39,032 nucleotides of DNA from an uncultured Granulosicoccaceae bacterium (GCA_937928685.1 CALGJU010000155.1:1-39032), one strand, 5' to 3'; positions 25,204-34,321 are shown, numbered from the stretch's first letter. The notes: generated from the sequence alone by a model not told the origin. Numbers and translations are program-made.

Positions 25204-26091
25204 CTAAAAAATCTCCTTACTGCCTAAAGCGCCCGTAGAGCGCAAAAAAGCACGCAGGCGATCAGACCGGGTTTGATTGAACACTTTCTCGGGAGTTCCC
25301 TCTTCAACAATAACTCCCTCGTGCAGGAAGATCACATGATTCGCTACCTCGTAGGCGAGCTTCATGTCATGAGTCACCAGAAGCATGGTGCGTCCCTCAA
25401 CAGCAAGCTGCTTAATCACCTGTACCACCTCTGCCTCCAATTCGGGGTCAAGCGCGCTGGTGGGTTCATCAAATAGCATCGCTGCGGGCTCCATCGCCAA
25501 AGCTCTGGCAATTGCTGCACGTTGTTGCTGTCCGCCGGAAAGTTGCGCCGGGTATTGTCCGGCTTTGTCGGCGATACCTACTTTTTCCAGTAACTCCATT
25601 GCTAACGTTTCTGCATCCGCCCGACTTTTGCCGAGCACTCCCACCGGCGCTTCAATGACGTTTTGAAGCACTGTCATGTGCGCCCACAAATTGAATTGCT
25701 GAAACACCATAGATAAATTGGTGCGCATCTTACGCACCTGGTTTTGATCAGCAGGCACACGACCCGCTCGGCTGTTTTTCCAACGCACCCGTTCGCCTAA
25801 AAAGTCGATATCACCCTGCGCTGGAATTTCCAGCAGATTGGCACAGCGCAGCAGTGTGCTCTTGCCGGAGCCGGAAGATCCGATGAGTGCAGTGACATCT
25901 CCAGGGTTGGCAGTCAGAGATATTCCTTTTAAAACTTCAAGCGTGCCGTAGCTTTTATGAATTCCCGACAGCTCGATGACGGCTTGCGTGGAGGGGGGCG
26001 AGGCTGGCTGAATCAAGAGAGTGCTCAAAGAAGGTGGCTGAGAGGGGTATTCGGAAAATGGTGACACAGATGGTTGGCCCACCGCAAGCAA
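25204..26091 (-). CDS. Polar amino-acid ABC transporter ATP-binding protein (HisP/AotP type), orphan
   Basis: A 295-residue ABC ATPase. Walker A is GSSGSGKST (near 71-79), the signature LSGGQQQRAAIARAL and Walker B AMLFDEPTSALDPE, with the switch His in LLVTHDMKLAYEV. The FLRSTGA tail and overall sequence match the PAAT group that energises uptake of basic amino acids and opines. No permease or binding-protein gene is adjacent, so its partners must lie elsewhere. The first 36 residues before VIELSGIHKSYG are Pro/Ser-rich and unlike the family; TTG 26091 is doubtful, and a later start such as an in-frame GTG or TTG is possible. Confidence 0.82.
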   Translation of the reverse strand: MLAVGQPSVSPFSEYPSQPPSLSTLLIQPASPPSTQAVIELSGIHKSYGTLEVLKGISLTANPGDVTALIGSSGSGKSTLLRCANLLEIPAQGDIDFLGERVRWKNSRAGRVPADQNQVRKMRTNLSMVFQQFNLWAHMTVLQNVIEAPVGVLGKSRADAETLAMELLEKVGIADKAGQYPAQLSGGQQQRAAIARALAMEPAAMLFDEPTSALDPELEAEVVQVIKQLAVEGRTMLLVTHDMKLAYEVANHVIFLHEGVIVEEGTPEKVFNQTRSDRLRAFLRSTGALGSKEIF

Positions 26092-26114
26092 GCATTGCTT
26101 AGCAACGCATTGCT
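26086..26114. repeat. Two adjacent small inverted repeats ahead of the ABC ATPase gene
   Basis: AAGCAA-GCA-TTGCTT (26086-26100) is followed at once by AGCAA-CGCA-TTGCT (26101-26114). They share the AGCAA/TTGCT arms. They lie at the presumed 5' end of the ABC ATPase gene, where they could be paired operator sites or small RNA hairpins. Confidence 0.35.
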
Positions 26115-26250
26115 GTGCGTCGCATCTGGAATATCTGTGAAATTAGGTGAGCAATAGTCGCGAGTCGAGGATCGATTGCTTTGCATCCCTTTGTCTACTC
26201 AGCCATCATTTGAGACGGCCGATCCGGCCAGCAACTTGACATGATGTTTG

Positions 26251-27885
26251 ATGCCAGTAGAAGAGTTCGACTATATCATTCTCGGAGCAGGGTCTGCAGG
26301 CTGTGTGCTGGCCAACAGGCTCTCGGAAGATTCGAATAATAAGGTTCTTTTGCTGGAGGCGGGGCCAATGGATCACAGACTTTTGATCCATATGCCAGCG
26401 GGTGTTTACCACGTCTACAAAGACCCCACGATCAATTGGAATTATCTCTCAACCAGGCAGCCAAGCTGCGACGACAGGCAAATTGAACTGCCGCGTGGCA
26501 AGGTGATCGGTGGGTCTTCATCTATTAACTCAATGGTCTATATGCGTGGTCACCCCAAAGACTATGATCGTTGGGCAGAACACGAGGCGCTTGAAGACTG
26601 GAGTTACGCTCAGTGTCTGCCGTACTTTAAACGCTGTGAGGCATCAGACCGTGGTGAGAGCGAGTGGCGTGGCGGTCAAGGGCCGCTGGGGGTGTCGCAA
26701 AGCAAGCTGGATACGCCGCTTTATGATGCCATGTGGCAAGCAGGTGAAGAATCAGGGCAGGGCACATCGACTGACCTCAACGGTTATAAACCGGAAGGTA
26801 TAGCGCGCCTCGATAGCACCACACGCGGTGGCAGACGCTGCAGTGCCGCAGTGGCGCATCTAAAACCGGCGCTGCATCGTAAAAACCTAACTCTCAGAAC
26901 GCGAGCATTTGTACAAAAGGTAGTGCTGGACAATCACCGGGCTACAGGCGTAGTGGTAGAGCATCGTGGCTGTCAATCGACGATACAAGCATCTCAAGCC
27001 GTCATTGTCTCTTGTGGTGCGATTAAATCACCGCAACTGTTGATGCTGTCCGGGATTGGGCCGACAGAAGAACTGCAGGCACATGGCATAGAGGTGAAGC
27101 ATGCGTTACCGGGTGTTGGACGTAATCTGCAAGATCACTTTACTGTCATCACGGCATTTGAGTGCAAGCAGGCCGTGACGCTTTACCATCTGAGAAACCC
27201 AATTAATAAGCTGCGAGCCGGTATGCGATGGATGTTAAATCGTACCGGAGAGGCGGCTTCAAATATCTGGGAAATGGGTGGCCTGGTATATAGCCGCAGT
27301 GATGTCGTGTACCCTGATTTACAGTATCACTTTGCACCGGTATACAGCGTATATCATGGCCGCAGGATCGAGTTGTTTCAGGGTTACCAGCTTAATGTTG
27401 ATAGTTTGCGCCCTTACAGCCGCGGGCAGGTAACGCTTCAGTCTAATGATCCGCAGGCCGCACCTCTGTCTGATTTTAATTATCTGTCTGACCCCCGTGA
27501 TCTACAAAATATGGTTGATGGGTATCAGCGTATGCAGCAGCTATTGCAGCAACCGGCTTTTGAGCCGTACCGTGGTAATCGTCTTGCGCCAGAGCCGTCT
27601 AAGGATTCACAGCGTGAGGTCGAGGACTATATTCGGGCCACGGCCTCTACAGACTATCATCCGTGCGGTACTTGTAAAATGGGGGCCTCTGAAGAGTCAG
27701 TGGTAGACGGGCAGCTGAAGGTACACGGCATGGAAGGTTTGTATGTGGTTGATGCTTCTGTCATGCCTGAAATCGTTAGCGGCAATCTCAATGCACCAGT
27801 GCAAATGATCGCCGAGCGAGCGGCTGATGTCATACTTGGAAAGCCGTTGCTGGCAAAGCAGTATGTTGACTTTCATTTTACTTAG
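26251..27885 (+). CDS. GMC oxidoreductase, choline/alcohol dehydrogenase-like
   Basis: A 544-residue FAD enzyme. GAGSAGCVLANRLSED (12-27) binds FAD. PRGKVIGGSSSINSMVYMRG is the GMC signature 1 region, and a second signature appears in GAIKSPQLLMLSGIG. The catalytic pair is H470 (YHPCGTCKMG) and N514 (SGNLNAPVQMIAERA). It resembles BetA-like enzymes that oxidise primary alcohols, but no betB, betI or choline transporter is adjacent, so the substrate is open. ATG 26251 starts right before the FAD motif; the ribosome site is poor. Its stop overlaps the end of the convergent trmJ gene by 4 bp. Confidence 0.85.
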   Translation: MPVEEFDYIILGAGSAGCVLANRLSEDSNNKVLLLEAGPMDHRLLIHMPAGVYHVYKDPTINWNYLSTRQPSCDDRQIELPRGKVIGGSSSINSMVYMRGHPKDYDRWAEHEALEDWSYAQCLPYFKRCEASDRGESEWRGGQGPLGVSQSKLDTPLYDAMWQAGEESGQGTSTDLNGYKPEGIARLDSTTRGGRRCSAAVAHLKPALHRKNLTLRTRAFVQKVVLDNHRATGVVVEHRGCQSTIQASQAVIVSCGAIKSPQLLMLSGIGPTEELQAHGIEVKHALPGVGRNLQDHFTVITAFECKQAVTLYHLRNPINKLRAGMRWMLNRTGEAASNIWEMGGLVYSRSDVVYPDLQYHFAPVYSVYHGRRIELFQGYQLNVDSLRPYSRGQVTLQSNDPQAAPLSDFNYLSDPRDLQNMVDGYQRMQQLLQQPAFEPYRGNRLAPEPSKDSQREVEDYIRATASTDYHPCGTCKMGASEESVVDGQLKVHGMEGLYVVDASVMPEIVSGNLNAPVQMIAERAADVILGKPLLAKQYVDFHFT

Positions 27886-28631
27886 TGATCACTTGGCTTA
27901 GAATTGTCTTGCGTGATCATGTTATCCGCTGTCTGAGAAGGATCAGAGGTGTTCATCTTGCGTAGCGTCTGCTCAACAATGGCATGAAATAGTTGCATCT
28001 CTTTTTGTGTCGGGTTGGCTTTCATGATCATCTGTCGCATGGCATAAAACGCATTCCAGTTTTTACTCGAGATATCAAAGTTCAGTGCCGTGAGCCAGCG
28101 CTTTAAGTCATCATCGGGCTTTTGTATTGGTTCCGGTGCGCGATCATCTGCCGGGGTTTTTAGTTGAGGTAGTTGTGATAGTGCCAGGCACACTGCGTGC
28201 GATAGATTCAGGCTTTTCACCGGGCCTGGGATATCCAGTGTGCAAGTACGATGCGCCCATTGCAGGTCTTCGCGTGACAAGCCATGATCCTCAGTGCCGA
28301 AGATCAATGAGACCGGGCGTCCGTCGCTAAGTGGTGCCCATTCGGTGAGTTCATCGATATTGATTACCGGTCGACGACGCCCGCCGCGGCGACTGTAAGC
28401 GATTCGCGGCCCGTCGGGTTCATGTTTTGCGTAGTCCTCCCATGATTCGTAAGTTGTGCATTCACGTAACGGTTGCTGACCTTCCGCCGCTCCTTTGCTG
28501 GCGTTGCGGTCAAGTGCGCAAAGGGGATCGATCAAGACCAGGCGTGTGTGGCCGAAATTGCACATCGCACGAGATACCATGCCAATGTTTCGTGGGTACT
28601 TGGGTCTTACCAGCACAACAGTGCATTGCAT
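27882..28631 (-). CDS. trmJ: TrmJ-type tRNA (cytidine/uridine-2'-O)-methyltransferase
   Basis: A 249-residue SPOUT enzyme. The knot motifs are visible: VRPKYPRNIGMVSRAMCNFG with catalytic-type Asn and Arg in the N-terminal part, LIFGTEDHGLS and LNLSHAVCLALSQL. The C-terminal tail after about residue 160 matches the dimerisation extension of TrmJ, which methylates position 32 of the tRNA anticodon loop. ATG 28631 begins right at the domain; TTG 28646 is an alternative. It is convergent with and overlaps the GMC gene, so neither gene has a terminator in the gap. Confidence 0.85.
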   Translation of the reverse strand: MQCTVVLVRPKYPRNIGMVSRAMCNFGHTRLVLIDPLCALDRNASKGAAEGQQPLRECTTYESWEDYAKHEPDGPRIAYSRRGGRRRPVINIDELTEWAPLSDGRPVSLIFGTEDHGLSREDLQWAHRTCTLDIPGPVKSLNLSHAVCLALSQLPQLKTPADDRAPEPIQKPDDDLKRWLTALNFDISSKNWNAFYAMRQMIMKANPTQKEMQLFHAIVEQTLRKMNTSDPSQTADNMITQDNSKPSDH

Positions 28632-28673
28632 AGTGAAGGAGGCCAAAGGAGTTTGTCAGATTGAATTCTAGCG

Positions 28674-29192
28674 TTAATAAGTAGGATTGTCTGTCTTCTG
28701 ATCAAGCTTGGTATCCTGTTCAAATTGTCGGATCAGATCACATTGCGCCGGTGTTTCTGGGACACTGCACCCGCGCTTTTCTGTGATTATTGCAACAGCC
28801 TCAGAAGCGCTTAAGCCGGTAGCGATTAACAAACAACAGCAAACCAGCCCGGTGCGTCCGATACCGCCGCGGCAATGTACCAATAGATTGGTGCCTTGGA
28901 TAATTTCAGTGTGCAGCTGTCTGGTCAGCATCTTTAGATCGGTAAGGTCGGGGACGCCGTAGTCTGGAATGGCAAACCGCTGGAATTCAATCCCCAATTT
29001 AGTACAAATTGATTCCTGCGCTTGCAGCCCGAGTGATATTGATTCATCTGTTTGCATCAGGCACAGAATTTTACTGACTTTCTGTTTGTGGATGAATTTG
29101 AGCTCTTTTTCCAGACAATCGGCGGAAGGCATTGGCATGGCGCTTAGTGTTCCCCGACCGATTGCCTGAATTGGATAGAGGGTTGGTTTCAT
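28674..29192 (-). CDS. Dual-specificity/tyrosine phosphatase-like protein
   Basis: A 172-residue cysteine phosphatase. The P-loop is HCRGGIGRTG (106-115) with nucleophile C107 and R113, and the likely general acid is D77 in IPDYGVPD. AITEKRGCSVPET-like sequence near the C-terminus is common in bacterial relatives of the CDKN3/KAP group. It would remove phosphate from protein tyrosine, or possibly from another phospho-substrate. It lies 42 bp upstream of trmJ on the same strand and may be co-transcribed with it. No cognate kinase is nearby. Confidence 0.78.
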   Translation of the reverse strand: MKPTLYPIQAIGRGTLSAMPMPSADCLEKELKFIHKQKVSKILCLMQTDESISLGLQAQESICTKLGIEFQRFAIPDYGVPDLTDLKMLTRQLHTEIIQGTNLLVHCRGGIGRTGLVCCCLLIATGLSASEAVAIITEKRGCSVPETPAQCDLIRQFEQDTKLDQKTDNPTY

Positions 29193-29393
29193 TGCGAATT
29201 AGCTGTTGATAAAATGGAGGAGTAAGATATGACCTTGGCTCGACCATTGTCGCACTATGTGTCTTAAATGAAACAGAACATCAGCCCAGATACTATCGAT
29301 GGAATAATCAAAGGTCTATATTGCCACACACTTAAGTGATGGTCAGTGCTCCGGCAAGTCTATGAAATTTAATCAAACAAGAATGACTCACTG

Positions 29394-29612
29394 ATGCTCC
29401 GCTATTCAGGGCACGCACTGCTTCTGGTGCTGGGCGCGATTTTCGTTTTTCATTCACCATTTTCCCGCTGGTGGGCAGAGCGCAATCTGCCGTGGTACAC
29501 GGTTTTTCTGCTTTGGTTGGCGTTGATTGTCCTGATTGCTATTGACAACTACTTCAGCGGAACAAATAGCAAGCGCAGCGCCGACAACAAAGGTGAGCGT
29601 GATGGGGATTGA
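29394..29612 (+). CDS. Small two-helix membrane protein, CbrX-like
   Basis: A 72-residue protein with two hydrophobic helices (about 5-20 and 35-52), a short WWAERN loop and a polar C-terminal tail. Its last 11 bases overlap the start of the following sensor kinase gene, which points to translational coupling. Pseudomonas has a comparable small membrane ORF, cbrX, overlapping cbrA; I recall this arrangement but could not check it here. Similarity is one of position, size and topology, not of a clear sequence motif. It may modulate the kinase or only set its translation level. Confidence 0.7.
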   Translation: MLRYSGHALLLVLGAIFVFHSPFSRWWAERNLPWYTVFLLWLALIVLIAIDNYFSGTNSKRSADNKGERDGD

Positions 29613-32556
29613 GCTGTGGCTGCTGTTCGTCGTTGCCTTGGCGTATTTGGGGGTCCTGTTTCTGATCGCCTACGCTGGTGAGAACGGATACATACCCAAG
29701 CGTCTTATCGAGCACCCGGCCATCTATTCTCTGTCTTTGGGGGTGTATGCAACGTCATGGACGTTTTATGGCAGTGTCGGGCTGGCTAACAGCAGCGGTT
29801 TAGCGTTCCTGACGATCTATCTCGGGGTGACTGCGGCCTTTTTACTCGGACCGTATTTGCTGGCGCCTATCTTAAGGCTTTGTCGCGACTATCAGTTGTC
29901 ATCAATAGCCGATCTGCTCGCGTTTCGCTACGGTGGTCGTGCCACCGGTTTCTCGGTCACCGTCTTTATGTTGATGGGTATACTGCCGTATATCTCATTG
30001 CAAATCACAGCGGTGACACGATCAATTCAAGTGTTGGCCAAAGAGGCGGCACCGAATTTACTGGCGCTGGTGTTCTGCGTTGTGATTATAATTTTCAGTG
30101 TTGCTTTTGGTGCGAGACACTTAACCTCAAGAGAAAAACACTCAGGCCTGGTAGTCGCAATAGCATTTGAATCTGCCGTAAAGCTCATTGCCTTGCTGGT
30201 CGCCGGGTTGTTTGCTGTGTACGGAGTGTTCGGCAGTGTTGATAGCATGGATCAATGGTTGGTCAGCAACCCTGATGAATTAACAGCTATGTATGAACCT
30301 GTCAGTTCATCACTGTGGAGTACGCTCTTGTTACTGGCCTTCGGGGCTGCGTTTCTTTTGCCACGCCAATACCATATGACGTTTGTGGAAAATATAAAGC
30401 CGCGCTCGCTCAGCACAGCCTACTGGATGTTTCCGTTGTATTTGTTACTTTTGAACCTCCCCATCTTTCCAATACTGTGGGCAGGTAAACATCTGGCATT
30501 AACTAATCCGCCTGATTTTTACGTACTTGGGATGGCCATGTCACTTGGCAACAAGTGGCTGGCGTTGCTGGTTTTTGTCGGTGGGCTGTCCGCTGCCAGT
30601 GCGATGATGATTGTCACCACACTGTCGCTGTCGTATATGTGTTTAAACCACCTGTTGCTGCCGGTGAGTATCTCTGCGAACAACCCGGACACCAACTTGT
30701 ACCGGCGATTGGTCTGGAGCAAACGTATTATTATTGCCGCGATAATCGCTGCGGGTTACGGCTTTTATCTTGTTATTGAACTGCACGAAGGGCTTGCAAG
30801 TCTTGGACTGATCTCCTTTGTGGCAGCCATTCAATTGTTACCTGGCGTGCTGGGTTTGTTGTTCTGGACGCGTGCCACCCAAACCGGGTTTCTGGCGGGC
30901 CTGTTCGGTGGTGCGTTGGTGTGGTTTATCTTTTTAATACTTCCGCTGTTAACCGATTCCGCCACCATTGGCAGTATGGAGCGGTTAACCAATAGTCTAG
31001 GCTTCACCGGGGTAGATGTCTGGAGTATTTCTACGTTTTGTTCGTTAACGGTGAATTGCCTGCTCTACATTGTCGGGTCGTTGCTCACAAGGTTGAGTAC
31101 TGAAGAGAGTGAGGCGGCTCACGCCTGCGTATCTGACACCATCAGGCCGTTATCCGGGTTGGTTATCGCGCGCTCAAGTTCTGACTACATTATGCAGCTT
31201 GAGCAAATTCTGGGTAAAGAGGCGGCTGAGCAGGAAGTGCATCGTGCTGTGCATGAGCTCGCACTCAATGAGAAAAAAATGCGTGCGGTTGACTTAAGAC
31301 TGCTGCATGAACGACTGGAGAGAAACCTATCGGGCCTATTGGGTCCGACGGTTGCACGACTAACTCTGCGTGGTCACCTTGAGCTTGATCAACCTGCACA
31401 CCTGGCATTGACGGAAACACTTCGGGCCATGGAAGTTCGGCTTGAAACATCCAGCGCGCAAATGCGCGGCATGACGAAAGAGCTGGATGAGCTGCGACGC
31501 TATCTCAGAAGTGTGTTGCATGAACTGCCACTGGGCGTATGTTCTTTCGGGCCGGATGGAGGAATTCTAATCTGGAATCAGGCGATGCAGAATATTTCAG
31601 GGATAGATGACAAGGTGGCGCGACAGAGTAAACTGCATGAGCTGCCTGCGCCATGGAATACGTTGTTGTTTGAGTTTGCTGAATCTAATAAAGATCATAT
31701 ATTTAAACATCCGACTGAGCTTGAAAGTGGCAGTAAATCATTTAACTTCCACAAAGCAATGGTCACAACCCAGGTCGGTAGCACGGGGCCTGCGAGCGGC
31801 CAGGTTATATTGGTGGAAGATCGAACCAATATTGATTTGCTTGAATCAGAGCTTGTGCATAGTGAACGTTTGGCATCGATCGGCCGTCTTGCCGCAGGTG
31901 TCGCACACGAGATTGGCAATCCGCTGACAGGCATCGCGAGTATTGCGCAGAATCAGAGTGCGCAATCAGCGACACAGCAAGAAGACGCGGAAGATATACT
32001 TACCCAGGTGAAGCGTATTAATGAAATTGTTACTTCACTGCTGGCGTTTGCACGTAATGAACCTATCGGCTGGGAAGAACATGAACGAATTGAACTCAAT
32101 GACTGTGTTCAGCAAGCCATTCAGTTAGTGACGTTATCGGAGCAAGCCAAACATATTCGTTTTAATGTGAATTTTGATCAGTCTTTATGGGTTTCCGGTA
32201 GTGAACGGCAGTTAGTTCAGATATTTGTTAACCTGCTTAATAATGCGTGTGATGTTTCTCAGTCGAGCGGCAACGTCGATATATCCGGTCATACCAATGC
32301 GGGTATGCATTTTGTGACGGTTCGTGATTATGGTGCCGGAGTTAACACGGAGGATCAGTCGAGAATTTTTGAACCGTTTTACACCACCAAGCCTGTTGGT
32401 CAGGGAACCGGGCTTGGTTTGTCATTGGTTTATAGCCTGGTAAGTGAACACGGTGGTAAAATTTCGATAGATCCACATGTTACTCCTGGCGCCAGTTTTG
32501 AAATACGCATTCCTGCAGCCCCTGCTCAGCAATTGAATCAAGCGGTAATCGGTTAG
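29602..32556 (+). CDS. cbrA: CbrA-like sensor: sodium/solute symporter domain fused to histidine kinase
   Basis: A 984-residue membrane sensor. Residues 1-510 hold about 12-13 helices of the SSS (PutP-like) family: FYGSVGLANSSGLAFLTIYLG near the start, SSIADLLAFRYGG, and SREKHSGLVVAIAFES. A cytosolic linker follows, then a PAS domain near 638 (LPLGVCSFGPDGGILIWNQAM). HisKA has H769 in GVAHEIGNPLTGIASI, and the ATPase has NLLNNACD, RDYGAGV and GTGLGLSLV. In Pseudomonas CbrA/CbrB control carbon and nitrogen source use. ATG 29602 overlaps the small membrane ORF. The regulator gene begins at the base after its stop. Confidence 0.85.
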   Translation: MGIELWLLFVVALAYLGVLFLIAYAGENGYIPKRLIEHPAIYSLSLGVYATSWTFYGSVGLANSSGLAFLTIYLGVTAAFLLGPYLLAPILRLCRDYQLSSIADLLAFRYGGRATGFSVTVFMLMGILPYISLQITAVTRSIQVLAKEAAPNLLALVFCVVIIIFSVAFGARHLTSREKHSGLVVAIAFESAVKLIALLVAGLFAVYGVFGSVDSMDQWLVSNPDELTAMYEPVSSSLWSTLLLLAFGAAFLLPRQYHMTFVENIKPRSLSTAYWMFPLYLLLLNLPIFPILWAGKHLALTNPPDFYVLGMAMSLGNKWLALLVFVGGLSAASAMMIVTTLSLSYMCLNHLLLPVSISANNPDTNLYRRLVWSKRIIIAAIIAAGYGFYLVIELHEGLASLGLISFVAAIQLLPGVLGLLFWTRATQTGFLAGLFGGALVWFIFLILPLLTDSATIGSMERLTNSLGFTGVDVWSISTFCSLTVNCLLYIVGSLLTRLSTEESEAAHACVSDTIRPLSGLVIARSSSDYIMQLEQILGKEAAEQEVHRAVHELALNEKKMRAVDLRLLHERLERNLSGLLGPTVARLTLRGHLELDQPAHLALTETLRAMEVRLETSSAQMRGMTKELDELRRYLRSVLHELPLGVCSFGPDGGILIWNQAMQNISGIDDKVARQSKLHELPAPWNTLLFEFAESNKDHIFKHPTELESGSKSFNFHKAMVTTQVGSTGPASGQVILVEDRTNIDLLESELVHSERLASIGRLAAGVAHEIGNPLTGIASIAQNQSAQSATQQEDAEDILTQVKRINEIVTSLLAFARNEPIGWEEHERIELNDCVQQAIQLVTLSEQAKHIRFNVNFDQSLWVSGSERQLVQIFVNLLNNACDVSQSSGNVDISGHTNAGMHFVTVRDYGAGVNTEDQSRIFEPFYTTKPVGQGTGLGLSLVYSLVSEHGGKISIDPHVTPGASFEIRIPAAPAQQLNQAVIG

Positions 32557-33849
32557 ATGAATAGAATTTTACTGCTTGAAGACGAAGACATTATCCGTAA
32601 ACAGATCATGTTATTGCTCGAACGCAATAACTACGAGGTGGTGGGGGCGGCCAACCTGGAACAAGCGCTGAGCCATTACCCGGAGTCATTTGATTTAATT
32701 ATTGCTGATATACGTTTGCCTGGTCCTGATGGTAATCAGATACTTAACTACAGTGAACAGGTACCGGTCATTATGATGACCAGTTATGCCAGTGTGCGTT
32801 CTGCAGTTGAGTCAATGAAGCTAGGTGCGGCAGACTACATTAGCAAACCGTTTGATCATGATGAGCTGCTAATGACCATTGCGCGTTCGCTGCGTGAAAA
32901 TAGATTGTCTGCACAGAATGCCGCGATGCGTAGAGATTTAAATCGCCTGTATCCACAAACGGAGGTTGATTCGTTAAGTCCGACCATGCAGAGTTCTATT
33001 GATGGCTTGAAAAACCTCTCGGCCGACGATCAGTTTGTGTATTTACAGGGAGAGCGTGGCACAGGCAAAGAACTATTGTCCCGCTTGTGTCACGAGAACA
33101 GTGAGCGTAACAGGGGGCCCCTTGTGTTTGCTGATCTGCCCATGTACGAAACGGCTGAGATAGAGGGCTTACTGTTCGGCGCACAAAAGGATGATCGCCG
33201 ACCGGGAAGTGGTTTGCTGCAAGCCGCCCATGGCGGAACATTGGTAGTGAGAAGTATCAGTGTGTTAACGCTTGATCAGCAGTTGGCGTTGGTGACACAC
33301 CTGCTTGAGGCTAAAAGCAGACGACGCCCGCCTAATGTGCGGCTTATTGTGCTGGCGATCGATCCACCAGCGGTTGCGGTGAAAGAGAAGGTGCTTCACA
33401 CAACATTGGCAGAGCTTTTTGGAGTTAATGTTTTCCCGTCATTGCCGCTTCGTATGCGGCGTGACGATATCGCGCCTCTATCAGCGCAGTACTTGCGTTT
33501 GTTTGTTAAGCGTTATCGTAAGCGTCGCATCGTGCTGTCAACAGAGGCCATACATGCGTTACAAGCCTATCAGTGGCCGGGCAACATTAATGAATTAAAA
33601 AGTGTCATTGAAAGAGCTGTATTGATGGTTGATTCAGACGAGATCAAGCCGGTACATCTGGGCATCAATGTCATCGACGGCAATGTGTCCCACACCGGTC
33701 TGGATTTAAGCCTCGACGCCTACTTCCGATACTTTGTATTAAATTTTGAAGATCGTCTGTCTGAAACCGAACTCGCCAGCAAGCTTGGTATTAGTCGAAA
33801 AGCATTGTGGGAGCGCAGGCAAAAAATGGATTTACCAAGAAGAGCATAA
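32557..33849 (+). CDS. cbrB: CbrB/NtrC-type response regulator with a degenerate AAA+ domain
   Basis: A 430-residue regulator. The receiver (1-115) is intact: E8-D9-E10, D51, T75 and K97. The central domain keeps Walker A GERGTGKE (165-172). The ELFGHEKGAFTGA loop is replaced by LLFGAQKDDRRPG (205-217). Walker B GGTLFLDE reads GGTLVVRS (226-233), the arginine-finger DLYYRL reads ELFGV (286-290), and sensor II WPGNVREL reads WPGNINEL (340-347). The Fis-type HTH (400-425, LSETELASKLGISRKALWERRQ) is intact. It probably binds DNA under phosphorylation control but cannot remodel sigma-54 polymerase. Its start directly abuts the kinase stop. Confidence 0.85.
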   Translation: MNRILLLEDEDIIRKQIMLLLERNNYEVVGAANLEQALSHYPESFDLIIADIRLPGPDGNQILNYSEQVPVIMMTSYASVRSAVESMKLGAADYISKPFDHDELLMTIARSLRENRLSAQNAAMRRDLNRLYPQTEVDSLSPTMQSSIDGLKNLSADDQFVYLQGERGTGKELLSRLCHENSERNRGPLVFADLPMYETAEIEGLLFGAQKDDRRPGSGLLQAAHGGTLVVRSISVLTLDQQLALVTHLLEAKSRRRPPNVRLIVLAIDPPAVAVKEKVLHTTLAELFGVNVFPSLPLRMRRDDIAPLSAQYLRLFVKRYRKRRIVLSTEAIHALQAYQWPGNINELKSVIERAVLMVDSDEIKPVHLGINVIDGNVSHTGLDLSLDAYFRYFVLNFEDRLSETELASKLGISRKALWERRQKMDLPRRA

Positions 33850-33881
33850 GCCCCGGCATTTTGTGCTGAGATGCTACTGGG

Positions 33882-34265
33882 CTATGTTGGCAGGTGGTCT
33901 CTTATCGTGCCTGTCTTCGGGCTCAGTGTGGCATCAATGTCTCTCATTTCTATAGATACCGCGATCGAATGTTGTTCAAGTGCCGGCGTCATAAATTGCT
34001 TAACGGCCTCGAATATTATTTTTGTCGCAGCGTCTTTCATATCTTGCGGGCGCCCTTCACGTAGGCGAATAGAGAGATCGATAAAAGCATGTTTTTCATC
34101 GCCGTTGGCAATAGAGTAGTGTTCGGCTTTAAAGCCACGCACCCGTATGCCGGGCATTGGAAACAAGCCGGTCTCTATCGCGGACTCTCTAATCACTGAA
34201 CACAGTTTTCCTATGTCTATCATGTTCTCGAGATTGGCGGAATATTCGAAGCTGAAATGTGGCAT
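33882..34265 (-). CDS. 5-carboxymethyl-2-hydroxymuconate isomerase-like (CHMI) protein
   Basis: A 127-residue tautomerase-superfamily protein starting MPHFSFEYSANLE; after Met removal Pro1 would be the catalytic base, as in CHMI (HpaF). The FKAEHYSIANGDEKHAFIDLSIRLREGR segment is highly typical, and length matches (about 126). CHMI works in homoprotocatechuate breakdown, but no other hpa genes are in the window. It lies 56 bp after chaC on the same strand and converges with the regulator at 32557-33849. Confidence 0.83.
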   Translation of the reverse strand: MPHFSFEYSANLENMIDIGKLCSVIRESAIETGLFPMPGIRVRGFKAEHYSIANGDEKHAFIDLSIRLREGRPQDMKDAATKIIFEAVKQFMTPALEQHSIAVSIEMRDIDATLSPKTGTIRDHLPT

Positions 34266-34321
34266 GGATTAATGGTCGTTTGTGTGGTTAATGTTGGTTC
34301 GGTCTATTATGTTGTGCGGAG

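Noticed and set aside
26251-27885. Complete bet (glycine betaine) operon
   Set aside because: Only a BetA-like GMC gene is present; betB, betI and a choline transporter are missing.
29536-29601. N-terminal extension of the symporter kinase from an upstream ATG
   Set aside because: The extra 22 residues are polar, overlap the small membrane ORF heavily and precede a natural start at the first helix.
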